Part shown: in pieces, positions 7,022 to 15,956 of the stretch
How positions within the stretch are numbered: the stretch's first letter is position 1
Layout of the letters: each line of letters opens with the position of its first letter
Source of the DNA: Pseudomonas protegens
GTDB taxonomy: Bacteria; Pseudomonadota; Gammaproteobacteria; Pseudomonadales; Pseudomonadaceae
Reading direction: 5' to 3'
Length of the DNA stretch: 64,000 bases
NCBI RefSeq assembly: GCF_013407925.2
Contig: NZ_CP060201.1
Location: 5,131,001 to 5,195,000, forward strand
Notes under the pieces: model-generated
The model's input: only the letters and a program-made list of their open reading frames with translations
Databases searched by the model: none
Told to the model about the DNA's origin: nothing
Program-made: the position numbers and the translations under genes

Positions 7022-9139
7022 TCAGTGTTTGGCCACCGAGGTGTTGAGCTTCAGATAGTCCAGCAGAATGCGCCCGGTTTCACTCAGGTAGGCGTCATCT
7101 TCCGGCTTGGTCTTGTCCGGCTCGGCAGCAGCCAGCGCGTCTTCGTCCTCTTTCTTCAGCTCTTTGAGCGGCTCTTCGCCCTTGGCCTTGCGACGGGCGT
7201 TTTCCAGGGCCAGTTGCTTGGCTTCGATATCGGCATGTTGTGCGCGACGCTCGGCTTCGTTGAGGCTGACGGTCTTTTCCGCCATCAGTTTCTGTGCCAG
7301 GGCCAGTTTGTCGCGGATGAACACGAACTCCGGATCTTTCGCCGAACGGCTTTCGTGTTCGGCCTTGAGCTGGGCCAGGAACGGTTTGAACGGGTCGACG
7401 GCGGGCTTGATGGCCGGGCGAATGGTGTCCCATGGCATGGCTTCAGGCAGGGCGCTCTCGCCGATTTCCTTGGTGTCGATGATTGACGGATAGGCGATAT
7501 CCGGCAGTACGCCCTGATGCTGGGTGCTCTGTCCGGAAACCCGGTAGAACTTGGCCAGGGTCAGCTTCAGCTCGCCGTGGTTCAGTGGCTGAATGGTCTG
7601 CACCGTGCCTTTGCCGAAGGTCTGGCCACCGATGATCAGCGCGCGGTGATAGTCCTGCATGGCGCCGGCGAAAATCTCCGAAGCCGAAGCCGAGAGGCGG
7701 TTGACCAACAGCGCCATCGGGCCTTTGTAGAAGGCGCCGGGGTTTTCGTCTTCCAGCACATCGACGCGGCCATCGGCGTTGCGGACCAGTACGGTCGGGC
7801 CCTTGTCGATGAACAGGCTGGTCAGTTCGGTGGCTTCCTGCAGAGAGCCGCCACCGTTGTTGCGCAGGTCGATGACCACACCGTCGACCTTGTCTTTCTG
7901 CAACTCGGTCAGCAGTTTCTTCACGTCGCGGGTGGTGCTCTTGTAGTCTGGATCACCGGCGCGGAACGCCTTGAAGTCCAGGTAGAAGGCCGGGATCTCG
8001 ATCACCCCGAGCTTGTAGTCCTTGCCGTCCTGCTTGAGGTTGAGGATCGACTTCTTCACCGCCTGGTCTTCGAGCTTCACCGCTTCGCGGGTGATGGGCA
8101 CGATCTTGCTGGTCTGGTCGTTTGGCGCATTGCTCGCCGGAATCACTTCCAGGCGCACCAGGGTGCCTTTCGGCCCGCGGATCAGCTTGACCACTTCGTC
8201 CAGGCGCCAGCCCACCACGTCGACCATTTCCTTGTCGCCCTGGGCAACGCCGATGATCTTGTCCGCGGGGGCTACTTGTTTGGTCTTGTCCGCCGGGCCT
8301 GCTGGCACCAGGCGCACGACCTTGACTTGGTCGTTGTCGCTCTGCAACACGGCGCCGATGCCTTCCAGCGACAGGCTCATGTTGATGTCGAAGTTTTCCG
8401 CGTTATCCGGCGACAGATAATTGGTGTGCGGGTCGTAGGACATGGCGAAGGTGTTGATGTAGGCCTGGAAGATATCTTCGGCCCGGGTCTGGTCCAGGCG
8501 CGCCAGTTGGTTCTTGTAGCGCTTGGTCAGGGTTTCCTGGATCTGCTTGGGATCCTTGCCGGCGATCTTCATCCGCAGCACTTCGTCCTTGACGCGTTTG
8601 CGCCACAGGTCGTCGAGTTCTGCGGTGGTCTTGAGCCAAGGAGCATCCTTGCGATCGATCAGCAAGGTTTCCTTGGTGGTGAAGTCGATCTTGTCGACGC
8701 CCTTGTTGAGTTCGGCCAGGGCGAAGTCCAGACGCGCTTTGACCCGGTCCAGATAACGCTTGTAGATGGTGAACCCGGCGTTCAGGTCGCCGCTCTTGAG
8801 GAAGTCGTCAAACTGGGTTTTCCATTTGTCGAATTCCGCAATATCGCTGGCCAGAAAGTAGCTGCGCGAGGGATCCAGCAGCTTCAGGTAGCTGTCATAG
8901 ATGATCACCGAGCGCGCATCGTCCAGCGGCGGTTTGCTGTAATGGTGGCGTTTGAGCAGTTCTACAACATTGAGGCTGGCAATTACCTCATCGCGATCGG
9001 GCTGAAGGTTGTCCCAGCTATTGGCTGCGAACGTATTGGTCGACATCGGCAGTAAGCCGAAACCAATGAAAAGGGCGAGGGCGGTGCTGGGGAACAAATG
9101 CTTCATGCTGATTCGACGCGGGGGCAATTGATAACGCAT
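7022..9139 (-). CDS. prc: carboxy-terminal processing (tail-specific) protease Prc
   Basis: A periplasmic S41 serine protease of 705 residues (or about 694 if the ATG at 9106 is used, which places the signal peptide MKHLFPSTALALFIGFG... at the very N-terminus with cleavage near TFA-A). Neither start has a clear Shine-Dalgarno site. The Tsp N-terminal region is followed by a PDZ domain (about 245-335) and the S41 catalytic core with DLRNNGGGSL. Spacing as in E. coli Tsp points to S485, D496 and K510 as the Ser/Lys catalytic set (in SASASEIF and TFGKGTVQ). The C-terminal charged domain is typical of the family. In Pseudomonas, Prc degrades proteins with exposed nonpolar C-termini, including truncated MucA (established knowledge). 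Confidence 0.96.
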   Translation of the reverse strand: MRYQLPPRRISMKHLFPSTALALFIGFGLLPMSTNTFAANSWDNLQPDRDEVIASLNVVELLKRHHYSKPPLDDARSVIIYDSYLKLLDPSRSYFLASDIAEFDKWKTQFDDFLKSGDLNAGFTIYKRYLDRVKARLDFALAELNKGVDKIDFTTKETLLIDRKDAPWLKTTAELDDLWRKRVKDEVLRMKIAGKDPKQIQETLTKRYKNQLARLDQTRAEDIFQAYINTFAMSYDPHTNYLSPDNAENFDINMSLSLEGIGAVLQSDNDQVKVVRLVPAGPADKTKQVAPADKIIGVAQGDKEMVDVVGWRLDEVVKLIRGPKGTLVRLEVIPASNAPNDQTSKIVPITREAVKLEDQAVKKSILNLKQDGKDYKLGVIEIPAFYLDFKAFRAGDPDYKSTTRDVKKLLTELQKDKVDGVVIDLRNNGGGSLQEATELTSLFIDKGPTVLVRNADGRVDVLEDENPGAFYKGPMALLVNRLSASASEIFAGAMQDYHRALIIGGQTFGKGTVQTIQPLNHGELKLTLAKFYRVSGQSTQHQGVLPDIAYPSIIDTKEIGESALPEAMPWDTIRPAIKPAVDPFKPFLAQLKAEHESRSAKDPEFVFIRDKLALAQKLMAEKTVSLNEAERRAQHADIEAKQLALENARRKAKGEEPLKELKKEDEDALAAAEPDKTKPEDDAYLSETGRILLDYLKLNTSVAKH

Positions 9140-9190
9140 ATTAGGCCGTCTTTGAAGTCGCCGGTTCCATAAAGGCCGGTCGCATAATGC

Positions 9191-9218
9191 AAAAAGCCCG
9201 GTGCTACCGCTCCGGGCT
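9191..9218 (-). terminator. terminator-like hairpin in the prc / oxidoreductase divergent region
   Basis: Stem AGCCCGG / CCGGGCT followed on the minus strand by TTTTTGCATT. It sits upstream of prc and just before the quinone oxidoreductase, where no minus-strand gene ends. It could block antisense transcription coming from the HAD/ABC operon or act as a leader element of prc. Confidence 0.55.
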
Positions 9219-9244
9219 CAGTCCAGACTCACTATGGAGGCACT

Positions 9245-10207
9245 GTGAAAGCATTGCAAGGCGTTGAAGGTCATGTGGAGTGGGTTGAAGAGCCAAGTCC
9301 TGCCTGTGATGTAGGGCAAGTTCGCATTCGGGTGGCGGCCGCGGGGCTCAATCGTGCCGATCTGCTGCAGCGAGCCGGACTCTATCCGCCGCCTCCGGGG
9401 GCCAGCCCGATTTTGGGCTTGGAATGCTCCGGGATTATCAGCGAAGTGGGCCCGGGTTCGTCCTGGCAGGTCGGCGATCGTGTCTGCGCGCTGCTGGCCG
9501 GGGGCGGCATGGCTGAGGAAGTGGTGGTGGATGCACGCCATGTGCTGCCGGTGCCGGAAGGGCTGTCCCTGGTCGAGGCGGCGGCGTTGCCCGAGGTCTA
9601 TGCCACGGCCTGGCTCAACCTGTTCCAACTGGCGGCGCTCAAGCCCGGGGAGAAGGTGCTGTTGCACGCCGGGGCCAGTGGTGTCGGCTCGGCCGCCATT
9701 CAACTGTGCAAGGCGTTCGGCAATCCGTGCTGGGTCAGTGTCGGTTCCGCCGATCGCCTGGCCTATTGCGAAAGCCTGGGCGCCCAGGGCGGCGTGGTGC
9801 GTACCGATGGCCTGGAAGCGCTGCGGGACTTTGGCCCGTTCGACGTCGTCCTTGATCCGGTAGGCGCCAATTACGCGGCCAACAACCTCAAGTTGCTGGC
9901 CGTGGATGGGCGCTGGGTATTGATTGGCTTGATGGGCGGGCGCGAAGCGCAGCTGGACCTGGCCCAGGTGCTGGCCAAACGCATCCAGTTGCTGGGCTCG
10001 ACCCTGCGCAGCCGCAATGAACAGTTCAAGGCCGACCTGCTGAGCGACCTCGGGCAGAATGTCTGGCCGCTGTTCACTGAAGGACGTCTGAGCCCGCAGT
10101 TGGCCAAGACCTTCCCGATTCAGGACGCAGAAGCCGCCTTTGCCGAGCTGGCGACCAATCAGGTGTCGGGCAAGCTGGTGCTGGTGATCGACCCCAGCCT
10201 GAACTGA
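9245..10207 (+). CDS. NAD(P)H quinone oxidoreductase, MDR superfamily (PIG3 type)
   Basis: A 320-residue zinc-independent medium-chain dehydrogenase/reductase that should reduce quinones or enones with NAD(P)H in the cytoplasm. GTG start with GGAGG four bases upstream. The N-terminal GroES-like domain contains AGLNRADLLQRAGLYPPPPG, typical of the PIG3/quinone oxidoreductase branch. The Rossmann domain (about 120-270) has LLHAGASGVGSAAIQLCKAFG for nucleotide binding. Structural-zinc cysteines are absent, as expected for this branch. It is divergent from prc, the same neighbourhood I recall for PA3256. An inverted REP pair follows. Confidence 0.9.
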   Translation: MKALQGVEGHVEWVEEPSPACDVGQVRIRVAAAGLNRADLLQRAGLYPPPPGASPILGLECSGIISEVGPGSSWQVGDRVCALLAGGGMAEEVVVDARHVLPVPEGLSLVEAAALPEVYATAWLNLFQLAALKPGEKVLLHAGASGVGSAAIQLCKAFGNPCWVSVGSADRLAYCESLGAQGGVVRTDGLEALRDFGPFDVVLDPVGANYAANNLKLLAVDGRWVLIGLMGGREAQLDLAQVLAKRIQLLGSTLRSRNEQFKADLLSDLGQNVWPLFTEGRLSPQLAKTFPIQDAEAAFAELATNQVSGKLVLVIDPSLN

Positions 10208-10211
10208 GCCC

Positions 10212-10270
10212 TGTAGAAGCTGACCTGCCGGCGAAGGGGATTCAGTTCGCTGGCAAGCCAGCTTCTACAC
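10212..10270. repeat. REP pair (inverted, CCGGC/TGGC type)
   Basis: Two imperfect copies in opposite orientation: GTAGAAGCTGACCTGCCGGC and TTCGCTGGCAAGCCAGCTTC. It lies between the convergent ends of the oxidoreductase and the HAD gene and is a typical Pseudomonas extragenic palindrome pair. Confidence 0.75.
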
Positions 10271-10299
10271 AAGCCAGCTCCGGGGTTCTCGGGGGCGGG

Positions 10300-10953
10300 T
10301 CACTTCCAGTGGTGGATCAGCCAGCCGGCCTTTTCTGCGTGCTCACGCAATACCTGGTCGGGGTTCACCACCCGCGGATGATCCACTCGCAACAGCAACG
10401 GCAGGTCGTTGCGCGAGTCGGAGTAGAAGGTCGCGCCCTCCAGGTTTTCTTCCTCGGCATCCAGCCATTCCAGCAGACGGGTGATCTTGCCTTCACGGTA
10501 GGTCAGGGTGCCAACGGTGCGGCCGCTGTAGACCCCATGCTGCACCTCCAGCTCGATGCCTAGCACTTCGTCGATGCCCAGGCGGGCCGCAATCGGTTTC
10601 ACCAGATGGGTGCCCGAGGCCGAGATCACCAGGATCCGGTCGCCGGCCTGGCGATGGGCGGCAATGGCCTTGCAGGCATCACTGAAGATGATCGGCTCGA
10701 TCACCTCTTCGACCCAGGGCTCGACCAGGTGCGCGACTTCTTCCGGGGTACGTCCGGTCATGGGCTCCAGGCTGAAGTCCATGAACTCCTCCATGGCCAG
10801 CTTGCCGTGGCTATAGGCGTCCATCAGTTCATGGTTGCGACGCATGAACGACTCGCTGTCGACCCAGCCCAGGCGGCCCATCTGTTCGCTCCAGAGGGTG
10901 GCGCAGTCGCCGTGAATCAGGGTTTCGTCCAGATCAAAAATTGCCAAGGCCAT
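10300..10953 (-). CDS. HAD-superfamily (subfamily IB) phosphatase
   Basis: A 217-residue cytoplasmic haloacid-dehalogenase phosphatase. Motif I is FDLDETL (about residues 5-11; nucleophile Asp and acid/base Asp), motif II VISASG, and motif III/IV the lysine region plus YSDSRNDLPLL. This places it with SerB-like / CicA-like HAD-IB enzymes; the physiological substrate cannot be read from sequence. It is the last gene of the minus-strand ABC transporter operon, 40 bp downstream of the ATPase gene. Its position suggests it removes phosphate from an imported or partly processed organophosphate (inference). Confidence 0.87.
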   Translation of the reverse strand: MALAIFDLDETLIHGDCATLWSEQMGRLGWVDSESFMRRNHELMDAYSHGKLAMEEFMDFSLEPMTGRTPEEVAHLVEPWVEEVIEPIIFSDACKAIAAHRQAGDRILVISASGTHLVKPIAARLGIDEVLGIELEVQHGVYSGRTVGTLTYREGKITRLLEWLDAEEENLEGATFYSDSRNDLPLLLRVDHPRVVNPDQVLREHAEKAGWLIHHWK

Positions 10954-10993
10954 CAGTGCCGCTCTCTCTTGAGGATCAATTGCGTGAATGCCA

Positions 10994-11983
10994 TCAGGCT
11001 ACCTCACACAGGGCTGTCGGATCGATGCTCAATGCCAGACGCTGGCCGTCTGCATGAAGGTCATCGGCCGAACGATTGAGTACATCCACCACCAGTTCCA
11101 CGCCACGGGCTTCGATCCGATAACGGATCACATTGCCCAACAGGCTGTGGCTGCGTACCAGGGCCTCCAGTTGCCCCTCCTTGCGCAGCTCGATGGCTTC
11201 CGGACGAATGGCGATGCGCCCGCTGACCGGCCGTTGCAGCAGCTTGCTGGCGCTCTCGGCGGACAGCAGGTTGTAGTTGCCGATAAAGCCCGCAGCGAAG
11301 GCATCCACCGGTGCGGTGTAGAGGGTTTCGGCGTCGCCGCTCTGGACGATCTTGCCCTGGTTCATCAGGAAGATCCGGTCGGACATGGTCAGCGCTTCTT
11401 CCTGGTCATGGGTGACGAAGATGGTCGTCAAGCCCAGTTCCCGCTGGATATTGCGGATCTGTTCGCGCAGGTGCTTGCGGATCCGCGCATCCAGGGCCGA
11501 CAGCGGTTCGTCCAGCAACAGCAGGCGCGGCCGGGTCACCAGGGAGCGTGCCAGGGCCACGCGCTGGCACTGGCCGCCGGATAGCTGGTGCGGGTAGCGG
11601 CTGGCGTAGTCGTTGAGCTCCACCAATTGCAGGGCCTCCTGCACGCGCTTGCGGCTGTCGTCGGCGTTGACCTTCTGCATGCGCAGGCCGAAGGCGACGT
11701 TCTGTTCCACCGTCATATTGGGAAACAGCGCATAGCTCTGGAACACCATGCCGATCCCGCGTTTCTGCGGGCTCAGGGGCACGATGTCCTGGCCATCGAG
11801 GAGGATCTTGCCGCCGTCCACCGAGGTCAGCCCGGCGATGCAGCGCAGCAGGGTGGACTTGCCGCAGCCGGACGGGCCCAGCAGGGTGACGAACTCACCT
11901 TTCTGGATCTCGCAATTGATGTCGCTGAACACCGTGGTGCCGGCGTAGTGCTTTTGCAGGTGTTGGACGCTGACGAAGCTCAT
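10994..11983 (-). CDS. ABC transporter ATP-binding protein (putative organophosphorus/phosphonate uptake)
   Basis: A 329-residue ABC ATPase of the MalK/PotA/FbpC class. Walker A GPSGCGKST, Q-loop FQSYALFP, signature LSGGQCQRVAL (Cys at the position usually Gln/Met), Walker B LLLLDEP and H-loop VTHDQEEAL are all present, so it should be active. The C-terminal ~90 residues form a TOBE-type domain. It overlaps the permease gene upstream by ATGA. It energises import through the two adjacent permeases. Family-level annotation for this class often reads '2-aminoethylphosphonate' or 'spermidine/putrescine'; the sequence alone does not fix the substrate. Confidence 0.9.
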   Translation of the reverse strand: MSFVSVQHLQKHYAGTTVFSDINCEIQKGEFVTLLGPSGCGKSTLLRCIAGLTSVDGGKILLDGQDIVPLSPQKRGIGMVFQSYALFPNMTVEQNVAFGLRMQKVNADDSRKRVQEALQLVELNDYASRYPHQLSGGQCQRVALARSLVTRPRLLLLDEPLSALDARIRKHLREQIRNIQRELGLTTIFVTHDQEEALTMSDRIFLMNQGKIVQSGDAETLYTAPVDAFAAGFIGNYNLLSAESASKLLQRPVSGRIAIRPEAIELRKEGQLEALVRSHSLLGNVIRYRIEARGVELVVDVLNRSADDLHADGQRLALSIDPTALCEVA

Positions 11984-12780
11984 TGGCTTTTGTCCTTGTT
12001 CAAGATGTTGGCGGCCCAGGTCAGAACCAGCACAAAGAAGAAGTAGGAAATCACCAGGGCGCTGGTGAAGTGGCCGCTGCTGTTGCGCATGTTGTTCAGG
12101 TAGACCTGCAGGGTTTCATAGCGGGTGCCCACCAGGATGTTGGCGAACACGAACTCGCCGAACAGGAACGAAAACGACAGCAACAGCGCCACCATCAGGC
12201 CCTTGCGCAGGTTCGGCAGGACCACCAGGAAGGCCGCCTGCCAGGTGCTGGCGCCGAGCAGTTGGGCGGCGTCCATCAGGTCGCGCAGGTTGATCGCCTG
12301 CAAATTGTTGGTGATGGCCCGGTACATGAACGGCAGCGCCACGGTGAAGTAGCAGCCGATGAGGATCCAGGGCGTGCCGACCATGGCCAAGGGGCCCGAG
12401 CCATAGAGTTGCAGCAGGCCCACCGAAGACACCACCGGCGGCACCGCGAAGGGCAGCAGGATCAGGATGTTCATCAGCGCATCGAGCCTGGGGAAGTGGT
12501 AGTGCACCACGAACAGCAACGGCAGGATCAGCACCACCGACAGCACCAGCGCGCCGACGCAGACCAGCAGCGACTGGCCGAAGGCATTGAGAAAGCGCGG
12601 GTCGCTCCACAGCTGCAGGTACCACTTGAAGGTCAAGCCGCTGGGCAGGATGGTGGCCGACCAACTGCTGGCGATGGAATAGACAAAGGTCCCCAGCAGC
12701 GGCAGCAGCAGGATGGCGAACAACAGGTAGACCACCACCCGGTGGTAGAGCGCGGCTGAGCCGGGTTCAGCGCGAGACAT
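11980..12780 (-). CDS. ABC transporter permease (second subunit)
   Basis: A 266-residue inner-membrane permease with about six hydrophobic helices and the EAA-loop region (MDAAQLLGASTWQAAFLVVL, about residues 163-182) that docks the ATPase. It starts with GAGGAG five bases upstream of the ATG, overlaps the other permease by 14 bp and the ATPase gene by 4 bp. Together the two permeases form the heterodimeric channel of a binding-protein-dependent importer. Confidence 0.9.
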   Translation of the reverse strand: MSRAEPGSAALYHRVVVYLLFAILLLPLLGTFVYSIASSWSATILPSGLTFKWYLQLWSDPRFLNAFGQSLLVCVGALVLSVVLILPLLFVVHYHFPRLDALMNILILLPFAVPPVVSSVGLLQLYGSGPLAMVGTPWILIGCYFTVALPFMYRAITNNLQAINLRDLMDAAQLLGASTWQAAFLVVLPNLRKGLMVALLLSFSFLFGEFVFANILVGTRYETLQVYLNNMRNSSGHFTSALVISYFFFVLVLTWAANILNKDKSQ

Positions 12781-13612
12781 GGTAGCTCCTCTTCAGCAGC
12801 AGCTGATGGACGATGGTCACCAGGGTCATCAGGGCCACCAGCACCACGGCCAGGGCGCTGGCCATGTTCGGGTCAAGGGAGATGTCCCCGGAAACCATGG
12901 CGGCAATGCGGATCGGCAACACGTTGAAGTTGCCGGTGGTCAAGGCGTAGACCGTGGCATAGGCGCCCAGGGCATTGGCCAGCAGGATGACGAAGGTGCC
13001 GAGCAATGCCGGGGTCAGCACCGGCAGGCCGATATGGCGCCAGAACTGCCAGCCGTTGGCTCCCAGCAGCGCGGCGGATTCACGCCAGTCTTCGCGCAGG
13101 GCATCGAAGGCCGGGTACAGCAACAGCACCCCCAGGGGAATCTGGAAGTAGGTGTAGAGAATGATCAGCCCGGTCTTGGAGTACAGGTTGAAGTCCTGAA
13201 TGATCCCCGACTGCTTGAGCATGATGGTGATGGTGCCGTTGAAGCCCAGGAGGATGATGAAGGCAAAGGCCAGGGGTACGCCGGCGAAGTTGCTGGTCAT
13301 GTTGGCGAAGGCGTTGACGAAGTTGCGCAGCTTGGAGTCCACCCGGCGCAAGGAGTAACTGCCCAGCACCGCAATGATGATGCCGAACACGCTGGACCAG
13401 AAACTGATCTCCAGGCTGTATTGAATGGCCTGCAGGTAGAACTTCGAACTGAAGATCTTGCTGAAGTTGGCCAGGCCCCAGCCGAACTCTTCCGACTGCA
13501 GGCTGTTGATCAGCACCCACACCAGCGGGGCGATCTGGAACACGATGAAAAACAGGGCAAAGGGCACCAGGCACAGGGCCGCCAGCCATTTGCCGCGGGT
13601 GACTGAATTCAC
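12767..13612 (-). CDS. ABC transporter permease (first subunit)
   Basis: A 281-residue inner-membrane permease. The GTG start overlaps the phosphatase stop as GTGA, with GGGAG nine bases upstream. Six or so hydrophobic helices are visible, and the EAA motif is DWRESAALLGANGWQFWRHI (about residues 174-193). It pairs with the following permease. The overlaps on both sides show it is translated as part of one polycistronic message with the phosphatase and ATPase. Confidence 0.9.
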   Translation of the reverse strand: MNSVTRGKWLAALCLVPFALFFIVFQIAPLVWVLINSLQSEEFGWGLANFSKIFSSKFYLQAIQYSLEISFWSSVFGIIIAVLGSYSLRRVDSKLRNFVNAFANMTSNFAGVPLAFAFIILLGFNGTITIMLKQSGIIQDFNLYSKTGLIILYTYFQIPLGVLLLYPAFDALREDWRESAALLGANGWQFWRHIGLPVLTPALLGTFVILLANALGAYATVYALTTGNFNVLPIRIAAMVSGDISLDPNMASALAVVLVALMTLVTIVHQLLLKRSYHVSR

Positions 13613-14415
13613 TGCAACAGCTCCCGGCAGAAAGGTTTGTCATGGGCCACGCCCAGCAGTTGGCAGACCGTGCCGCACAGATCGGTCTGTTTCGGCATGG
13701 CACCCGGATCGAGACTGAAGGCATCGCCGAGCACGAACAGCGGGACTTCCCGCTCCTCGGCCAGCAGGCCGTTGTGCGAGCGGTCGTTGTTCATGCCGTG
13801 GTCAGCCGTCACCAGCACCTGATAGCCGGCGTCGAGCCAGCCTTGCAGGTAGTCGGCGAGGATGATGTCCGCCGAGCGCGCGCTGTTGCGGTACTGCGAA
13901 CTGTCCAGGCCGTGCTTGTGCCCGGCATCGTCGATGTTCATCGGGTGCACCAGGAGCAGGTTCGGTTGGTAGCGCAGCCGCAGGTGCTCCGCATCGGCGA
14001 ACAGGTGGGAGTCGGGGTAGTGGTCGTTCCAGTAGAAGTGGCCGTACTGGATCGGCAGGTCCGGGTTGGCGGTATGGCGGTCCCGCGGAGCGTTGAACGG
14101 CGAGCGGTTGTACAGCTCGCTGACCCAGTGATAGGCCGCGGCAGCGGTGATCAGGCCAGCATCGCGGGCGTAGTGGAACAGGCTGCGCTGGGTGGACAGG
14201 CGCGACACCTGGTTGTGCACGATGCCGCTGTCGATCGGTGCCACACCGGTGAGGATGCATTCGTACAGGGGCCGGGACAGGGCTGGCAACTCGCATTGCA
14301 ACTTGTACAGGGCGGCGCGGCCTGCGCCGACGTAGGCCTGCAAGTGCCCCATGGCGTGGCGGGCTACTTCGTGGTTGAGGCCGTCGAGCACCACAAGGAT
14401 GACGTTGTGCTTCAT
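13609..14415 (-). CDS. alkaline-phosphatase-superfamily phosphodiesterase/hydrolase
   Basis: About 268 residues, starting at ATG 14415 (GGAG 11 bases upstream). The fold is that of nucleotide pyrophosphatase/phosphodiesterases and phosphonoacetate hydrolase: metal Asp in ILVVLDGL near the N-terminus, nucleophile region LPALSRPLYECILTG, second metal site HPMNIDDAGHKHG, and VTADHGMN. The residue aligned with the usual nucleophilic Thr is Ser, which should still work. There is no signal peptide, so it probably acts in the cytoplasm. It sits inside the ABC operon between the binding protein and permeases, suggesting that the imported solute is a phosphodiester or phosphonate that it cleaves (inference). 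Confidence 0.82.
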   Translation of the reverse strand: MKHNVILVVLDGLNHEVARHAMGHLQAYVGAGRAALYKLQCELPALSRPLYECILTGVAPIDSGIVHNQVSRLSTQRSLFHYARDAGLITAAAAYHWVSELYNRSPFNAPRDRHTANPDLPIQYGHFYWNDHYPDSHLFADAEHLRLRYQPNLLLVHPMNIDDAGHKHGLDSSQYRNSARSADIILADYLQGWLDAGYQVLVTADHGMNNDRSHNGLLAEEREVPLFVLGDAFSLDPGAMPKQTDLCGTVCQLLGVAHDKPFCRELLQ

Positions 14416-14451
14416 GAACGGGGAAACTCCGGGATCAGGTAGCGCATGGAT

Positions 14452-14538
14452 CCTGCAGGAGCGGCCGGGCGGCACTGCGTTTGCCGGCGAAGGCGTCTGC
14501 ACCTTGGTACAGGCCTGCGCCGGCAAGCCGGCTCCTAT
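14452..14538. repeat. REP-like pair (CCGGC type) inside the ABC operon
   Basis: TTTGCCGGCGAAGGCG and, inverted, GCCGGCAAGCCGGCTCCTA, plus a less conserved GAGCGGCCGGGCGGC. It fills the gap between the binding-protein gene and the phosphatase gene; such intercistronic REPs often stabilise the upstream message, here the highly needed binding protein. Confidence 0.7.
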
Positions 14539-14551
14539 GACTGATGCAGCG

Positions 14552-15619
14552 TTACGGCATGTTGATGATCACTTCTTCCTGCCACTTCTGCGGCAGGGCC
14601 TTGGAGGTTTTCTCCCAGGCGTCGGCGTCCTTGATCGGAGTCACGTGCTTGTACTGCTCGTTGGGCAGCAGGTTGGCCTGCACGTCCGCCGGCAGGGTCA
14701 GGTGCTCGGCGCGGATCGGCCGCGCGTTGCCGCGAGCCAGGTTGGTCTGGCCGGCATCGCTGAAGATGTATTCGCGGGTCAGCTTGGCGGCGTTGGGGTG
14801 CTTGGCGTACTTGTTGATGATGGTGGTGTAGCCGGAAATCACCGAGCCATCGGACGGGATCAGCACTTCGTAGTCGTCCTTGTTGACCATCTTGTTGCGG
14901 TAGCTCAGGCCGTTGAAGTCCCAGACCACGCCGACTTCCACTTCACCCTTTTCCATGGTGGCGATGGTCGGGTTGGCCAGGGACAGGCGACCCTGCTTGG
15001 CGATCTCGGCGAACATCAGCAGCGCCGGCTGGATGTTCTTCTCGTCGCCACCCTTGGCGATGGCGGCGGCCAGTACGCCGTTGGCGGCTTGGGCTGCGGT
15101 GCTCACGTCACCGATGGACACCTTGTACTTGCCCTTTTCCAGATCGGCCCAGCTCTTGGGGGCTTCGGAACCGTGCAGCAGCTTCTTGTTGATGATGAAG
15201 GCGATGGTGCCGGTGTAGGCCAGCGCCCAGTTGCCGTCCTTGTCCTTGGCCCAATCCGGGACCTGGGCCCAGGTGCTTGGTTTGTAAGGCTGGGCCACGC
15301 CCTGCTTGACCGCGATCGGGCCGAAGGCTGCGCCAACGTCGCCGATGTCGGCGCTGGCGTTGTCTTTCTCGGCGGCGAACTTGGCGATCTCCTGGGCCGA
15401 GCTCATGTCGGTGTCGATGTGCTTGAGGCCGTAGGTTTTCGCCAGGTCCTCCCAGGTGCCTTTCCAGTTGGCCCAGTCATCGGGCATGCCGACGCTGTTG
15501 ACTGCGCCTTCTGCTTTCGCAGCGGCTTCCAGGGTTTTCAAATCGTTGTCAGCAGCCATGGCGGCGGTGCACAGGGCAATGGTCGAGCCTAACAGTGATG
15601 CCAGGAAAAGCTGTTTCAT
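14552..15619 (-). CDS. ABC transporter periplasmic solute-binding protein
   Basis: A 355-residue family-1 extracellular binding protein with a clear signal peptide (MKQLFLASLLGSTIALCTAAMAA, cleavage near residue 23). The mature part starts DNDLKTLEAAAKAEGAVNSVG and resembles iron/2-aminoethylphosphonate/polyamine-type binding proteins. It is first in the operon; one operator-like palindrome lies 59 bases upstream of its start. The substrate is unknown; the accompanying phosphodiesterase-like and HAD enzymes argue for an organophosphorus ligand. Confidence 0.87.
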   Translation of the reverse strand: MKQLFLASLLGSTIALCTAAMAADNDLKTLEAAAKAEGAVNSVGMPDDWANWKGTWEDLAKTYGLKHIDTDMSSAQEIAKFAAEKDNASADIGDVGAAFGPIAVKQGVAQPYKPSTWAQVPDWAKDKDGNWALAYTGTIAFIINKKLLHGSEAPKSWADLEKGKYKVSIGDVSTAAQAANGVLAAAIAKGGDEKNIQPALLMFAEIAKQGRLSLANPTIATMEKGEVEVGVVWDFNGLSYRNKMVNKDDYEVLIPSDGSVISGYTTIINKYAKHPNAAKLTREYIFSDAGQTNLARGNARPIRAEHLTLPADVQANLLPNEQYKHVTPIKDADAWEKTSKALPQKWQEEVIINMP

Positions 15620-15677
15620 CCGAAGCTCCTTTGGGCGTGTTCAACGCTGCGTTGTTATCGACGGTCTTGCGGTGGGT

Positions 15678-15689
15678 TGGTCTAGGTCA
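15678..15689. promoter_or_regulatory. HutC/GntR-type operator-like site 1
   Basis: TGGTCTAGGTCA, 10 of 12 matches to the palindrome TGGTCTAGACCA known for DasR/NagR-type HutC regulators (PhnF uses the related TGGTATAGACCA). It lies 59 bases upstream of the binding-protein start codon. Confidence 0.6.
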
Positions 15690-15956
15690 GCAATACCTGA
15701 GCCAATTTAGGCGTGTTGGATGACACTTTGATGTCGGTGCCAACGGTCGGCGCATGGATTCGGGCGCAGGTCTGGCGCTGCGAAATAAGCGTAGACCATG
15801 GCCAAACACCCGTTCTGCAAGGTTCTGGCGGGCAATTTGCAGGTTCGCCGGGGGCCCGCTCGGCGGCTTTGTCATCTCTCAGTCATATGCATTGCCTAGG
15901 CTTTGGACACGGCTGCAGAGCGCTGCCCCGACCACTGCGCTGCCCTGAAACAGTGC

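Noticed and set aside
7517..9055. A 512-codon plus-strand frame opposite prc
   Set aside because: It lies wholly antisense to a certain protease gene and shows low-complexity Gln/Val/Asp composition typical of shadow frames.
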